Made by a program: the position numbers and the translations under genes | Notes under the pieces: model-generated | Seen by the model: only the letters and a program-made list of their open reading frames with translations | What the model was told of the DNA's origin: nothing | The model's database searches: none | Origin: Hyaloperonospora brassicae | Lineage: Eukaryota; Oomycota; Peronosporomycetes; Peronosporales; Peronosporaceae | Assembly: GCA_947650285.1 (NCBI GenBank) | Contig: CANTFL010000617.1 | Span: forward strand, 62,001 to 126,000 | DNA length: 64,000 nt | Direction: 5' to 3' | In this document: in pieces, positions 52,946-64,000 of the stretch | Layout: the number at the start of each line of letters is the position of its first letter | How positions within the stretch are numbered: the stretch's first letter is position 1

Positions 52946-52991
52946 AAGTACGAGTTGGATCCGTTGTGGGGTTCTGTGCTAGTCGACGGCA

Positions 52992-53018
52992 TGTGTGTGT
53001 GTGTGTGTGTGTGTGTGC
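52992..53018 (+). repeat. TG dinucleotide repeat (mirrored at 57003-57030)
   Basis: A (TG)n tract of about 13 units in the left arm; the right arm has a (CA)n tract of about 14 units. Confidence 0.95.
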
Positions 53019-53457
53019 TCGTCAGATCATCGTAGTCTCAAATGTTTGGCTTCGTCAGCTCTCACGCAAGTGAGGGGTCCGAATAACCAGATACACAATC
53101 ATCACTCGAACATGCAGTCCAACAACAACAACAACGGCGACTTTGACTACTGCCACGACCACTCTGGCTTCAACAGTGACCACAACGCTGTCGGTCGACT
53201 GGCCACGCGGACATGCAGACATGCAAGTGGCCACGTTTCTCGTATCTTCAGTGAAACAGGTTGTCCTCATAGAAGTCAGACATACGCTTGTTTTGAATGC
53301 ATCAGTAGACACTAGCAACCAGCTGTCGAGCGAGTGAGTGAGCGAGCGAGCGAAGGGCGGTCGACGGTACTACGATTGCCACTGCACTCATCGACACACC
53401 GTCTACCTACAGTATTGCTGCTGCTGCTGTTAGACACATGAAAAGCGTGACGGAGCC

Positions 53458-53814
53458 TCAGTTGGTACCCGAAAAGATGATATATCGACATGAATTGGTC
53501 CGTGAAGTTACTATCGTCACTGGCTTCCGCAGACACTGGAGATGCCATTGCAATAACAACAATGAACAGAAGGAGCACAATGGGCAGGACACTCGCTCGA
53601 CGGATTCGGTCAACGAGTGGCTGGCAAAGCTCGCCGCGGATTCGCTATTCGTCGCGCTATCCATTCGATCAGCCAATCGAAACGCTGTGTTACCGGTACA
53701 ATATTGACAGACTCGGACCCACATGCGTCCTCCGTCATGGCCTTTTGCAGTCAAACGAGGGTGTGACACCATAGAAAAGGTCACAAGCAAGTGGAAAATA
53801 TAGACAAAGGCCAT
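53458..53814 (-). CDS. Unassigned ORF in left arm (118 aa)
   Basis: An open frame from an ATG, nearly identical to 56212-56568. It starts with a hydrophobic stretch (M-A-F-V-Y-I-F-H-L-L-V-T-F) that could be a signal or anchor and contains several Cys, including C-P-L-C-S-F-C. I recognise no family. A partly overlapping frame is also conserved between the arms, so conservation here proves recent duplication, not coding function. Confidence 0.3.
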   Translation of the reverse strand: MAFVYIFHLLVTFSMVSHPRLTAKGHDGGRMWVRVCQYCTGNTAFRLADRMDSATNSESAASFASHSLTESVERVSCPLCSFCSLLLLQWHLQCLRKPVTIVTSRTNSCRYIIFSGTN

Positions 53815-53885
53815 GATGGATATGGTTCACGACTGACAGGTTGTTTTGTGTCATCGTCTGTGTTGTGCCGTCTATACGAAAACGA

Positions 53886-56134
53886 AGAAGAAGATGGCAA
53901 GTGACTGACTATCTGCTACAGTATCCCATCACTCTTGCATTCTTTGAAAACAGCACGATTTCTTATGTAACCACAAGTATCCATGTAGCCACCTATAGCA
54001 CCAAAACAACTCCACTAGATCTCTTCACTTTCTTGTCTCAATTGGTGCTGCTTGTTTACACGTCGTCTTATGCTGCATCGGGTCGTGTCAGAAGCAACTT
54101 ACAATGCATTGCGATCGCTCCATTTGTTAACGGCGCTACCTCGACCCATCGACATGAGACAATTCGACCGAAACGACAGCTACACATTATCTCAATGTTT
54201 AGCCGCAAAAGCTGGATGAAAGAGCTAGAAGCAACGTGTGTAAGGATAAGATGGATGACACTAGATGTAATAGCTAATAAATACAAGTGACAGTTGATTA
54301 TTGATGGTTCGCATAGGCATGCACCCACATTGTACTTGTTAGCGTTGATATGACGGTAAGTAAGACTAATATTCTACGCTTGAAGCATCAGCACACCTTT
54401 TCCTTCCGTGCAATACGTCTATTGACGATTTAGATGTATGGAATTATTCAATTATGTAACCAGAGAGATAATGAAGAAGATACACGTGGATGTAGATGAA
54501 TGAATGATCGCAGTCACGTGTTTAATTGGTCGTGCAAAATGCGTCTGTAGTGCATTTGTATGTTTGGGCCATCTTGTGGTGTATCATTTTCCATACTTGA
54601 TTGCGACTTGTGTATTTCTCACCTTCCATTGTATTTTTTGTTTTCGTAACCATTTGATGCATTCTATGTCCCCTACATACACGCGATCATTTGCTTTTTT
54701 TTCATTTCCCTCGAGTTTAGTCTTTAGAGCGTATATAATTTAGTTACTCTTATATAATCTAAGAATGAGTAATATTCCTACATTTTTTTTGAGAAAATTA
54801 TACCCAACAAGCCCAGACTGAAGAACCCTCTTAGGACATCTTAACATGACTACACGGAGCACGAAAATGCCATGTCAAGGACCCATTTCGTTGCGCTGCA
54901 TCCAGCCAGGATACAACAACTGAACATGCCCCATCACCGTTCGATCTCACGCCAAATAAGCCCTCATCTATTCAATTAACTATTCCATAGGTTTTGCTTC
55001 ATCTTACGTCTTTCCACTTCATCTTACCCCCCGAGACATTTTCACATGCGCTCTAGATACATACAACATATCTGCGCTCGATAGATGACATGATACACAA
55101 TGTGCCGTCGCTCAAGATTGTGCCGCGTATTGCGTTTGCAAGTATACCGAAGAAGGGTGTGAGACTACCGGCACAAGGTCTGCGGTGTTACTGATATCGA
55201 GGGTGTTTAGCAAGATAAATGGGGTGTGCAGATATCCATTACCGATAGCAAACATCCAGTACTAAACACGACACAGCCAAGCTGTCCCGCCACTTCGTTT
55301 ATTGTCCTCTCGTTTACTATCCCTAGCAGCAGTAGCACCACCAGCAGAGGACTACACATCCTTTTCGACCAAACTCGCTATCTAGATAATGTTGACTTGT
55401 CCAGCTTCCATGTTACACGCATCGCATCATGCCGCACATGGACGACTTCGGCTTTGTTTTGTCACAACATGGCGAGCATGTCACGTGGCAACATCGCTTC
55501 CTTGTTCCTGGTAAGCAAAACTGCGAGTCTGTAGCGCAAGACAAACTCGTCGCAAGATCCTCTCGTGTTTGATCACCTTCTCGATCGCCAAAACCCTCGT
55601 TGTCAACGCCAGGCTTGCACTTACATCTGCCAAACTGTTGCAAACTGCGGCATCCGTTTTTTTGTTTCTAGTAAGTCAGCGCAGGAAATGGTACAGCTCG
55701 AGTCCTTCGATCGCGCTTTGACTGGATTAGTGTTGGTAGGTTGCGAGGGCAGCGACCGAAACGCTAGATGTGCGAGATGATCACCTTTGCTTTCTACATA
55801 ATCCTCGCAGACTAAGCGCATCTCCACCTGCTTTCTATCTCATAGCAGCGTCTCTTGCATCGAGCACCTTGCTAAGACATATCTGAGGTAGCAGGTGACT
55901 AGCGAAGATGCAGTCAGTATTCTCTATCAACTGTGACGGAACGGGTCTGTGCCTGCTATTGTCAAATCTGTAAATGTCTTGTGAATAACTACAAATAGCT
56001 TCATAAGTCTGGTCTACCCGCCCAGTTTCAGGACACCTTCCAAACAAAGTGGTCCTGCCCTTGATCGACGTATGAGACAATGGTCGATAAGCGACCGCTC
56101 ACTAAGGAGCTCGGCTAAGCGGCAGTGCTGCACT
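53886..56134. other. Unique spacer of the inverted duplication
   Basis: AT-rich. A 47-codon frame from ATG 55429 to TGA 55572 is followed, one frame over, by another open stretch (55565-55780). Together they could be a broken gene, but neither is recognisable. Otherwise nothing seen. Confidence 0.4.
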
Positions 56135-56211
56135 TTGCGGTATCCTTCTTCGACAAATAGACAGCACAACAAAGACAGAAAACAACCTGTCAGTCGTGAA
56201 CCATATCCATC

Positions 56212-56568
56212 ATGGCCTTTGTCTATATTTTCCACTTGCTTGTGACCTTTTCTATGATGTCACACCCTCGTTTGACTGCAAAAGGCCATGACGGAGGACG
56301 CATGTGGGTCCGAGTCTGTCAATATTGTACCGGTAACACAGCGTTTCGATTGGCTGATCGAATGGATAGCGCGACGAATAGCGAATCCGCGGCGAGCTTT
56401 GCCAGCCACTCGTTGACCGAATCCGTCGAGCGAGTGTCCTGCCCATTGTGCTCCTTCTGTTCATTGTTGTTATTGCAATGGCATCTCCAGTGTCTGCGGA
56501 AGCCAGTGACGATAGTAACTTCACGGACCAATTCATGTCGATATATCATCTTTTCGGGTACCAACTGA
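56212..56568 (+). CDS. Unassigned ORF in right arm (118 aa)
   Basis: Mirror copy of the ORF at 53814-53458, with one residue difference seen (Met for Val). Same hydrophobic start and Cys-rich middle. No known family. Confidence 0.3.
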   Translation: MAFVYIFHLLVTFSMMSHPRLTAKGHDGGRMWVRVCQYCTGNTAFRLADRMDSATNSESAASFASHSLTESVERVSCPLCSFCSLLLLQWHLQCLRKPVTIVTSRTNSCRYIIFSGTN

Positions 56569-57078
56569 GGCTCCGTCACGCTTTTCATGTGTCTAGCAGC
56601 AGCAATACTGTAGGTAGACGGTGTGTCGATGAGTGCAGTGGCAATCGTAGTATCGTCGACCGCCCTTCGCTCGCTCGCTCACTCACTCGCTCGACAGCTG
56701 GTTGCTAGTGTCTACTGATGCATTCAAAACAAGCGTATGTCTGACTTCTATGAGGACAACCTGTTTCACTGAAGATACGAGAAACGTGGCCACTTGCATG
56801 TCTGCATGTCCGCGTGGCCAGTCGACCGACAGCGTTGTGGTCACTGTTGAAGCCAGAGTGGTCGTGGCAGTAGTCAAAGTCGCCGTTGTTGTTGTTGTTG
56901 GACTGCATGTTCGAGTGATGATTGTGTATCTGGTTATTCGGACCCCTCACTTGCGTGAGAGCTGACGAAGCCAAACATTTGAGACTACGATGATCTGACG
57001 AGCACACACACACACACACACACACACACATGCCGTCGACTAGCACAGAACCCCACAACGGATCCAACTCGTACTTAG

Positions 57079-57193
57079 CACACAGCCACCCACATAGCCA
57101 CCCACATACCCACATATCCACCCACATACCCACCCACATAGCCACATAGCCACCCACATAGCCACATAGCCACCCACATACCCACATAGCCAC
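57079..57193 (-). repeat. Minisatellite, right-arm counterpart
   Basis: Reverse complement of the left-arm array with fewer units, 50-165 bp upstream of the ATPase ATG. Confidence 0.88.
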
Positions 57194-57244
57194 TCTGTCC
57201 TCCCTATTGACCATCGCCTTAGAGCTCCACTTGGCTACATTTTC

Positions 57245-60200
57245 ATGACAACCGGAGCTCGCGGCATCGCCGACCCTGAGCTGACGTCCGTCGCGCTGTA
57301 CACGCCGCTGCCATGGCCCCTGCGACTGGACGTCCTGCCCTTCTGCTTCTTCTACGTCACAGCTGTGTACCTGTACACGGTGCGACCCGCGGGCGACGTC
57401 GTCCCGTGGATCGTCGGCGCCTGTAGCGTCTTTTGGCACGCGCTGGCGCTGCTCAGTGCCGAGTGGAGCGTCGACGTGCGCTGTTGGATGTCCTGCGCCC
57501 GTTTCTCGTCGGCTGTGGTGGCGCAGACGGAACTGGAGCGCGTCCGACTGCTGGTGAAGGTCGAGCCGTCGCTCGCGATGGCGCCCAAGCAGCTCTGCGA
57601 CTGCCACTGGACGCCGAAGCTCGACGAGAACGAGACGGAGAAGACGGTCAAGCTCGAGCCCCTGCCCACGCTATGGTTCTCGTACCAGAATGTCAAGTTC
57701 TGTCTGTTCGAGGACGTGGGTCGTGTCTCGCGTGGCCAAGACGCTCAGTTCCGTCGGCTTGAGTTCCCCACCTCTGGGACATTGGGGGCGTACTTGCAGA
57801 GCACGGGCGTCAAGTCAATGGCTGAGCTGCAGTACGCCATCACCAAATGGGGCAAGAACGACTGCCAATTGCCAATGCCGACGTTCGTCGGGCTGCTGAA
57901 AGAACAGCTCGTGGCGCCGTTTTTTGTCTTCCAGTTCTTCTGCATGCTGCTCTGGTGTCTCGACGAGTACATGTACTACTCGCTGCTCACGCTGTGCATG
58001 CTCGTGATCTTTGAGTGCACAGTTGTCAAACAACGGCAGCAAAACTTGGACACGCTGTTGCACATGCGGCGCGCACCGCAGCCGTGTCTGGTCTTTCGCT
58101 CTGGTCGGTGGGTCCAGGTCTTGAGTGACGAGCTGGTACCCGGTGACATGTGCTCTGTCAGTCACAATGATCGTGATGCTGTAGTGCCGTGCGACTTGCT
58201 ATTGCTCCATGGGGATTGCGTGGTCAATGAGTCAATGCTGTCTGGCGAGTCGATCCCTCTGCGCAAAGAAGCTGTCAGTGCATCGATTTTGAATGAGGAG
58301 GACATGTTGCAGCACCTCGAGATTGATGACGGCTCATGCATGAAGCACAGGAGACACGTGCTGTATGGAGGCACCAAGATCCTTCAACACACGGCTTCAT
58401 CTGGTAAGGACTTGCCGCTAGTATCTGCACCCCCTGACGGAGGCTGCGTTGGGTATGTGCTAAAGACGGGATTTGGGACGACTCAAGGAAGTTTGATGCG
58501 CACGATTTTGTACTCATCGCAGCGCGTCACAGCCAACAACTCCGAGGCTATGTGGTTTATCCTCCTTTTGCTCAACTTTGCAGTGGCTGCGGCAGCGTTT
58601 GTGCTTGCAGAGGGAATCGACGATCCAACGCGCAACCAATTCAAGCTGTTTCTGCACTGTATTATGATCATCACTTCAGTCGTGCCACCAGAGCTTCCCA
58701 TGGAGCTATCGTTGGCCGTTACCAATTCGCTAGTTGCTCTGACGAGAAGCAACATTTTCTGCACGGAGCCATTTCGGATTCCTGCTGCCGGTCGCATTGA
58801 TATCTGCTGCTTTGACAAGACAGGCACATTAACCAGTGACGAGTTCATGTTGCATGGCGTAGCAGGCTTGCAAACGCATGTTGAGCCCACGAAAGTGAAA
58901 AAGCGCGAACTGGAAATTATTGCACCGGCGCACTTCCCTCTTGATACGGAGTTAGTGCTTGCTGGATGCCAATCGCTGGTGATGCTGAACGGGAAAGTCA
59001 CAGGAGACCCGCTTGAGATGGTTGCTGTTCGAAGCGTCAACTGGTGCTTGACAAGTCGTGAGGGCGGAGACGGGAGCCTACTTAGCGTGCAGCCATCTTG
59101 GACTTCTGATCGCCGTGGAAAGCTTCAAGCAGTTGACATTTTGCACAGTTTTGCGTTTTCCTCAGAGCTCAAGCGCATGACGACAGTTGTGTGCGTGCGC
59201 AAAGCAGAGAATGATGAGCAAGACGAGCTGCGCGTTCTTACAAAGGGTGCACCTGAGGTGCTCGAGTCTCTTTTTGCTCACAAGCCTTCGTACTACCGCC
59301 GTGTGTATTGCCATTATGCATCCAAGGGATGCCGCGTCTTGGCGTTGGGTTTCCGCGTACTGCCATCCGCTTACACTCCGGACGAACTGCGACGGAAGCC
59401 GCGCCAGGAGTTGGAAAGTGCGTTGACGTTCGCGGGGTTTCTGATATTGGACTGCCCGCTGAAGGAGGACACAACGCAAACTGTTCGGGAGCTCATGATG
59501 TCCAAGCACAAGGTGATCATGGTAACGGGAGACAATCCTCTGACAGCGTGCGACGTAGCTCGGCAAGTAGGAATCAATGCGGGATATTCCAAACAGCCAT
59601 TAATTTTGACGCCGAATGCGGAGGACGGATCTGTTCATTGGAAGTCCATTGACGACGGCTCGCCTGACATGGAGGAGGAAGTCATTCCTTTCGACATCAA
59701 CGACGTCGCGAAGATGCAAGTGCAATATGATATGTGCGTAACGGGCGAGGCCATGACAACGCTCTACAAGCAGCAAGAAGAAAAGTGCAATGACAGCGCG
59801 GCTGCACTTGAAGGGTTTCTCACCGCTCTCGAGAAACTATGCCTTTGCACCACTGTGTTCGCTCGCACGTCACCGCAGCAGAAGGAGCACGTTATCTTGG
59901 CAATGAAACGGTGCGGCAAAACGACTGCCATGTGCGGCGATGGGACTAACGATGTAGGGGCGTTGAAGCAAGCCCACATCGGCATATCAATCGTGAACTC
60001 GTCCAGCTCTGAGAATAGGCCCCATGTGGTTGATACTGGAAAAACAAGTAGTCATGGTGCAGGCATGGCTGGTCTTCGCCATCGGCGTCAACCTGGTCGT
60101 CAAGAACGCTCTGCGAATGAGCTGCAGCGAACGCGTTACGATAACGACGGTGCCCAGGTTGTTCGATTGGGAGACGCTTCCATCGCCTCACCGTTCACGT

Positions 60201-61041
60201 CGAAGAGCTCGAGCATTCGTGTGATCAAAAAGCTGATTCGCCAAGGGCGATGCACACTTGTGACAACCATTCAGATGTACAAGATCCTGGGCATCAACTG
60301 CTTGATCACGGCGTACTATCTGAGCTCTCTCTTTGTCCTCGGCGTCAAGAATGGCGATCAGCAGCTGACGATATCGGGGGTGAGTGCGTTCTGTCATATG
60401 TGGTAGCTCACGGTGCTGACACTTGTACTGCTTGGCGTGCAGCTTACTGTCGCGATGTTTTTCCTGATTCTGTCGCGGGCAAAACCTGCGCGCAAGCTCT
60501 CCCACCAGCGGCCACCGTCGGGAGTGTTCTGCGTGAACGTGATGGTGTCGATCTTTGGTCAATTTTTGATCCATTTGGCTTTTCTCGTGGCGGCTCTTCG
60601 CGTGGCTCAGCCTTTCATCGAGCCCGGGGACCCAGCGATGCATCCAGATGGGAAATTCACTCCCAATGTGGTCAACAGTACGATGTTCCTCATGTCCTCA
60701 ATCATGCAAGTGAACACATTTGTGGCCAACTATCGCGGACAGCCGTTCATGGAGGGATTCTGGGAGAACAAGCTGCTTCACCGCAGCGCGCTCTTCACCT
60801 ACGCCGTGTTGGCGATGGTCGTTGCAGAGGTCTTCACTCCGATGAACGCCATGCTTGAGTTGGTGACAATGCCGAACGAACAGGTACGTATTGCAGCAAT
60901 GGTAGCTGCGCGTTTGGCTGACTTGTCTTTTTGTTGCTATTGTAGACACGGCTTGCCGTTGCAGCTCTTATGGTAGGCGACACCATCATAACGCTGGCCT
61001 TCGAACGGTCTGTTCAGATGATCGTCATGGTATCTTCGTGA
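57245..61041 (+). CDS. ATP13A1: P5A-type ATPase (ATP13A1/Spf1 family), three exons
   Basis: Exons 57245-60379, 60443-60883 and 60946-61041 join in phase 0 to 1223 residues. P5A pumps reside in the ER and remove mistargeted transmembrane helices. Motifs in order: two N-terminal membrane spans, the actuator loop with L-S-G-E-S (usually T-G-E-S), P-P-E-L-P-M-E-L-S in M4 at about residue 481 (the P5A signature), the phosphorylation site D-K-T-G-T with Asp about 524, M-V-T-G-D-N-P-L-T-A, and G-D-G-T-N-D at about 899, then L-G-D-A-S-I-A-S-P-F-T-S-K and the C-terminal membrane spans. Introns are 63 and 62 nt. The loop after G-D-G-T-N-D (residues about 920-965) is unlike typical members but in frame. 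Its promoter and first 15 codons are duplicated, inverted, at 52690-53885. Confidence 0.93.
60380..60442 (+). other. ATPase intron 1 (63 nt)
   Basis: GTGAGT donor and GCGTGCAG acceptor, phase 0. It contains an in-frame stop, so splicing is needed to reach the last membrane spans. Confidence 0.85.
60884..60945 (+). other. ATPase intron 2 (62 nt)
   Basis: GTACGT donor, pyrimidine-rich 3' part and TTGTAG acceptor, phase 0. Confidence 0.85.
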
Positions 61042-63076
61042 CACCTGTGTACGTCGAATGCCACGTCAACATCCTGGCTTTGTTGCTATCGAGGTGCGCG
61101 ATCCATCATATGCATCCCAGCGTGGCATGTGTTACTAGCGAGCACAGCTATGCGAGATTGGATATTGATCATTGTCATCTGTAGAATGGCCTGCAATAAC
61201 GACTTACTGCGGAGGCAATAGACGTGAAGTGTTTGTGACTCGCTGTATTGCCATCGTCAGCTATGTGTGATAACTCGGTCGAAGTGAAAGTTTGTGAGTA
61301 AGTCAGGCAGAGCACTTCATGTACGATGGCTGACTACTAGTTGAGGGCACGTCAGGACATGCAACACAAGCAGAAACCCAGTCGTCCGCGCGTTTCTGAC
61401 CGACAGAAGTCAAAGATGCCCAGCCAGTGAAATGTCTACGAACATCGCGGCATCCATTTGACTTGGGCTACAGGAGTTATGCGAAAGAAGCCGTACTGCT
61501 ACTGCTATTACAATAGCAGTGCATGTGGTGCACAAGCAGACAAATTGAAGTATGACGGAGTGTCAGAATCGCAATTTGCAATGCGAATTGCTGGATCGTA
61601 TGACACTACGACAGGCAGTACCAAGGACGGTAAACCGTCTGGAAGGCATCCAGATTGATGAGGAGCTATCGCTCGCAGACGTAGAGCGATGGCATCGCAT
61701 TGACCTCTGCCATTTCGACGGCACATTCGCCTGCGCATTCCCATTATTTGCTTATTCCACCAGATGCTTAACGGACGATGAGACTACTAGTGGAGTGAGT
61801 ACCCCCACCCTGACAGATTGACTACTTGCACGCAAACCCAATTGCGTGCAAGATCGCTATCGTATCATGTAACACTCCGGTTGCAAGAGATTGATCGATC
61901 GAATTGGGATCGTATACTTGGAAAGCTAATAGGCTTGCAGGATCTCCATCATGTCGAGATGGGACACTATGCATCCGAATACTGCCAGAGAAGTCGGTGG
62001 AAGGAGCGCTGATAGCAAACCTCTGGTTTCATTATGGTTTTAGCATCCCAAGGCAGCATCTTTGAAGTGGTGTGTTTGGTGAACGAGAGAAGACTATGTT
62101 GACATGCGGTAAAAAAACCCGGAGATATACACGCTGAAGCGACGGAGATTCCTCAGTCGATGTCAATCAACGTTGGGTGTACGAGCTGGTCCATGCTTGC
62201 TTGTGACTCGCGCATGCTTACCACGGCTCATTACTCGATCGGAAAGCATGCAAGCAAAGCGGTGCATTGAAACGTAGCGTTTGCGTGAGGTGAGTCAAAA
62301 CGAATGACGCGAATCAATAGACGACCGTTTACAACTCGGTCAGCCGCGAAGAACAAAGACATGAACTGGAAATGGCTGGTCGCTGGCATCGTAGTCGTGC
62401 TTTTCCATGTCCTAGTTGTCGCTAGCTTGAATGCGTATCCCATTCGTCTACACTACCTTCACCACTTTCGAAGGACGCCGACACACTCGTCGTACGTGTA
62501 TTTATTCGTACCAGGCGATCTAATGAGAACAAAGACATCGCGCTTTCTTATCAACCCCTTTGCCATAGCTTGCTAGATCGATTGTCGTTCGTCTTGGTGT
62601 ATTCGCTGCGACCGAAAGCAAGTCACCACATACTTCATATTGTTTCCGGAATGGGCTGACGAATGCAAGCACGTACACCACATCCTGACTGAGCAATGGG
62701 GCCTTATCGATCATTCAGTAGCGTTCGTGCACGTACGTACAATCAGTCTGTCATTTCACTTGCGGCACTATGCTGGTAGTTGCCGGACCGTTCGATGCGA
62801 GTAAGCGATGGTTCCCTGAAAAGCCCAAGCGGATAACATATTCCGTCAAACCAGCAACATTCTTTGACGCAGGTATCACCTAGTACCTTCACGGGTTCGC
62901 CTGCTTGCTGTTTACAACCAGAACAGCCGTTCACGTATCAGAGCCTGCATCACTTCCTTCAAGAACGTACCAATGCGGCATACTCGCATGCTCACAGCCC
63001 AACGTGTAAGCTGATAGAACGTCGCGTGCACGTGCTCTGTAGGCCTGCAATTACGCGGCTCACTTCCATCCAGTCG
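61042..63076. other. Region with small unassigned ORFs
   Basis: 61552-61821 (+, 89 codons) and 62304-62576 (+, 90 codons) are open from ATGs. The second has a basic start then a 20-residue hydrophobic segment (about residues 24-44), like a type II membrane protein or, from the internal Met at 62361, a signal peptide. On the - strand 62714-62520 is open. None matches a family I know; mobile-element remnants are possible. Confidence 0.35.
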
Positions 63077-64000
63077 CTACGAGACCAACGCTGCGTCCTT
63101 CAGGAGCAAGATTTGACGTACAAAACAGATATTCCGGATCCACGTCTGGGTCATAATGCCGAGGGTCACGCTGTTTTCCCGCACCACCATCGAGTCCCCG
63201 TCCCTCATCACTGCGATGCAGTGGCCACGCCGAGAGGACCTGAGTCTGTAGACGAGGTACACTCCATTTGCGAGTAGATCGACAGTGCGCCATGTCAACT
63301 GCGCGACTCCCAGCGGTCCATGGCCGATGCCCTTGTACCGGTTCTTCTTAAACGTGGCCTTGCACACCCGGTATCCTGTGTGTGGGACTTCGTCCCGAAG
63401 AAACGCCACGAGCTGTGAATACTTCAGCCCGCCGCTGTCTCCAGTGTCGGTACTCGTACGCTGCATAAATACCTCTTTCCGCTTCCCGAGCTCCGTGACT
63501 TCTCGCTCCAGACCGCCCATCAGCTCGAACACCATTTGCACTGCGTGTAGTGCACTGTCGTTTGCCAATAGCTGGATCGATGGGAGATCAGAGCTGATGA
63601 ACGACGCGAAGGGTACGTCGCGCTTTGGGTGTTTGTCCAGGTACTTGTCGCACGTCTTCATCGGCTCCGAGCAATGCTCCAGTAGTTCGGCTGCTGCTTT
63701 CCAACCCGACGAGCGGTCTTCCCACTGTACCGGATACTCACAAGAGCTGCCGTGACCACGTCGATTTACGATCCGAACGATCTCAGGAGCCACCAACTGC
63801 TTCGCTTCTTCTTCTTCGTCGTCGTCTTCACTGCTCACACTGATACACCGCACTCGCCTTCGCTTCGGCTGAGGATCTGCTTCATCCACATCTGAGAGGT
63901 CATCTGAGCCGACCCCAACCATCGTATCTGGTCCCACTTGGTGATGGCCATCCCATTGGGGTCTCACCTGCTCTCGGTTACTCGACGATGAAGGCTCTGG
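63077..64000 (-). CDS. Chromodomain-like protein with unassigned C-terminal domain, 5'-partial
   Basis: The frame is open from the window's right edge to TAG at 63077 (more than 300 codons). An acidic, Lys/Arg-containing stretch (P-K-R-R-R, then D-D-D-E-E-E-E-A) precedes a segment E-I-V-R-I-V-N-R-R-G ... Y-P-V-Q-W-E-D ... G-W-K-A-A-A-E-L-L that follows chromodomain spacing. The C-terminal part has G-V-Y-L-V-Y-R ... R-G-H-C-I-A-V-M-R-D-G-D, which recalls the His loop of papain-fold peptidases, but no nucleophile could be placed. Such combinations occur in mobile-element proteins of oomycetes; whether this is a host gene or a transposon gene is open. Confidence 0.5.
   Translation of the reverse strand, partial: PEPSSSSNREQVRPQWDGHHQVGPDTMVGVGSDDLSDVDEADPQPKRRRVRCISVSSEDDDEEEEAKQLVAPEIVRIVNRRGHGSSCEYPVQWEDRSSGWKAAAELLEHCSEPMKTCDKYLDKHPKRDVPFASFISSDLPSIQLLANDSALHAVQMVFELMGGLEREVTELGKRKEVFMQRTSTDTGDSGGLKYSQLVAFLRDEVPHTGYRVCKATFKKNRYKGIGHGPLGVAQLTWRTVDLLANGVYLVYRLRSSRRGHCIAVMRDGDSMVVRENSVTLGIMTQTWIRNICFVRQILLLKDAALVS

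Larger units (their letters stand above)
52690..53885 (+). repeat. Left arm of 1.2 kb inverted duplication
   Basis: It matches the reverse complement of 56135-57289 nearly base for base. Differences are mainly minisatellite copy number and a few substitutions. It includes the ATPase upstream region, a TG-repeat (52992-53018), the TATGTGG minisatellite and a 119-codon ORF (53814-53458, -). The inner boundary is approximate because similarity fades after about 53850. Confidence 0.93.
56135..57289 (-). repeat. Right arm of 1.2 kb inverted duplication
   Basis: Mirror of 52690-53885. It ends inside codon 15 of the ATPase gene, so this arm holds the authentic ATPase 5' flank and start. Spacer between arms is about 2.25 kb. 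Confidence 0.93.

Noticed and set aside
52765..53035. Gly/Trp/Tyr-rich repetitive ORFs in three frames
   Set aside because: Translation of the TATGTGG minisatellite; no stop in the repeat unit.
56448..56708. Apparent secreted ORF with a hydrophobic start (mirror at 53578-53312)
   Set aside because: The hydrophobic start begins at a GTG; the first ATG lies after the hydrophobic core, and no upstream ATG is in frame, so the signal peptide is not supported.
60010..60140. Possible frameshift in the ATPase after the G-D-G-T-N-D motif
   Set aside because: The loop is unusual, but the main frame stays open and resumes the conserved L-G-D-A-S-I-A motif in frame; this loop is variable in P5A pumps.
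1..64000. CRISPR array, bacterial operon or prophage content
   Set aside because: No regularly spaced direct repeats with unique spacers; introns, eukaryotic tRNA features and LTR elements show eukaryotic nuclear DNA.

Overview
The window looks like nuclear DNA of an oomycete (Phytophthora or downy-mildew type). The evidence is a mix of intron-poor host genes with short GT-AG introns (62-101 nt), degenerate Ty3/gypsy elements of oomycete type, and a small secreted ORF with an RXLR-EER-like layout. The species cannot be named from the sequence.

Layout. Positions 1-41.5 kb are repeat-rich and gene-poor. 1-7544 is the 3' portion of a Ty3/gypsy chromodomain element on the + strand (copy A). 8330-16317 is a second, nearly identical copy on the - strand with both LTRs (copy B), so A and B form a huge inverted repeat around a 785 bp spacer. 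Copy A carries a 489 bp insertion holding an intact tRNA-Pro(AGG) and an antisense 5' half of initiator tRNA-Met, the tRNA whose 3' end matches copy B's primer-binding site. 18803-26521 is an unrelated, decayed Ty3/gypsy element (element 2, - strand) with 484 and 583 bp LTRs. 27655-31835 is a heavily decayed relative of A/B, and 35030-35467 is a degenerate solo-LTR-like piece. A candidate RXLR-like effector lies at 37861-38232.

From 41.5 to 61 kb the window is gene-dense: an LDAH-type alpha/beta hydrolase, a divergent large helical protein starting 62 bp away, mitochondrial 3-hydroxyacyl-CoA dehydrogenase, an AAAP amino-acid transporter, Mediator subunit MED21 (4 exons), a Snapin-like BLOC-1/BORC subunit (4 exons), tail-anchored cytochrome b5, and a P5A-type ATPase (3 exons). 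A 1.2 kb inverted duplication (52690-53885 and 56135-57289) copies the promoter and first codons of the ATPase and places them upstream of cytochrome b5. At the right edge a partial protein with a chromodomain-like segment runs off the window.

Most unusual signal. The coding sequence of copies A and B is tiled by perfect short inverted repeats (arms 7-14 bp, loops 0-20 nt), often one every 30-45 bp. Several differences between A and B fall in the two arms of one palindrome or perfect a palindrome. That suggests templated quasi-palindrome mutation or selection for a structured RNA. Both elements also carry antisense open frames in their 3' third. The shared in-frame stops in the A/B pol frame from the RT start to the G-run at 4330 are all TGA, three of them where tryptophan is expected.
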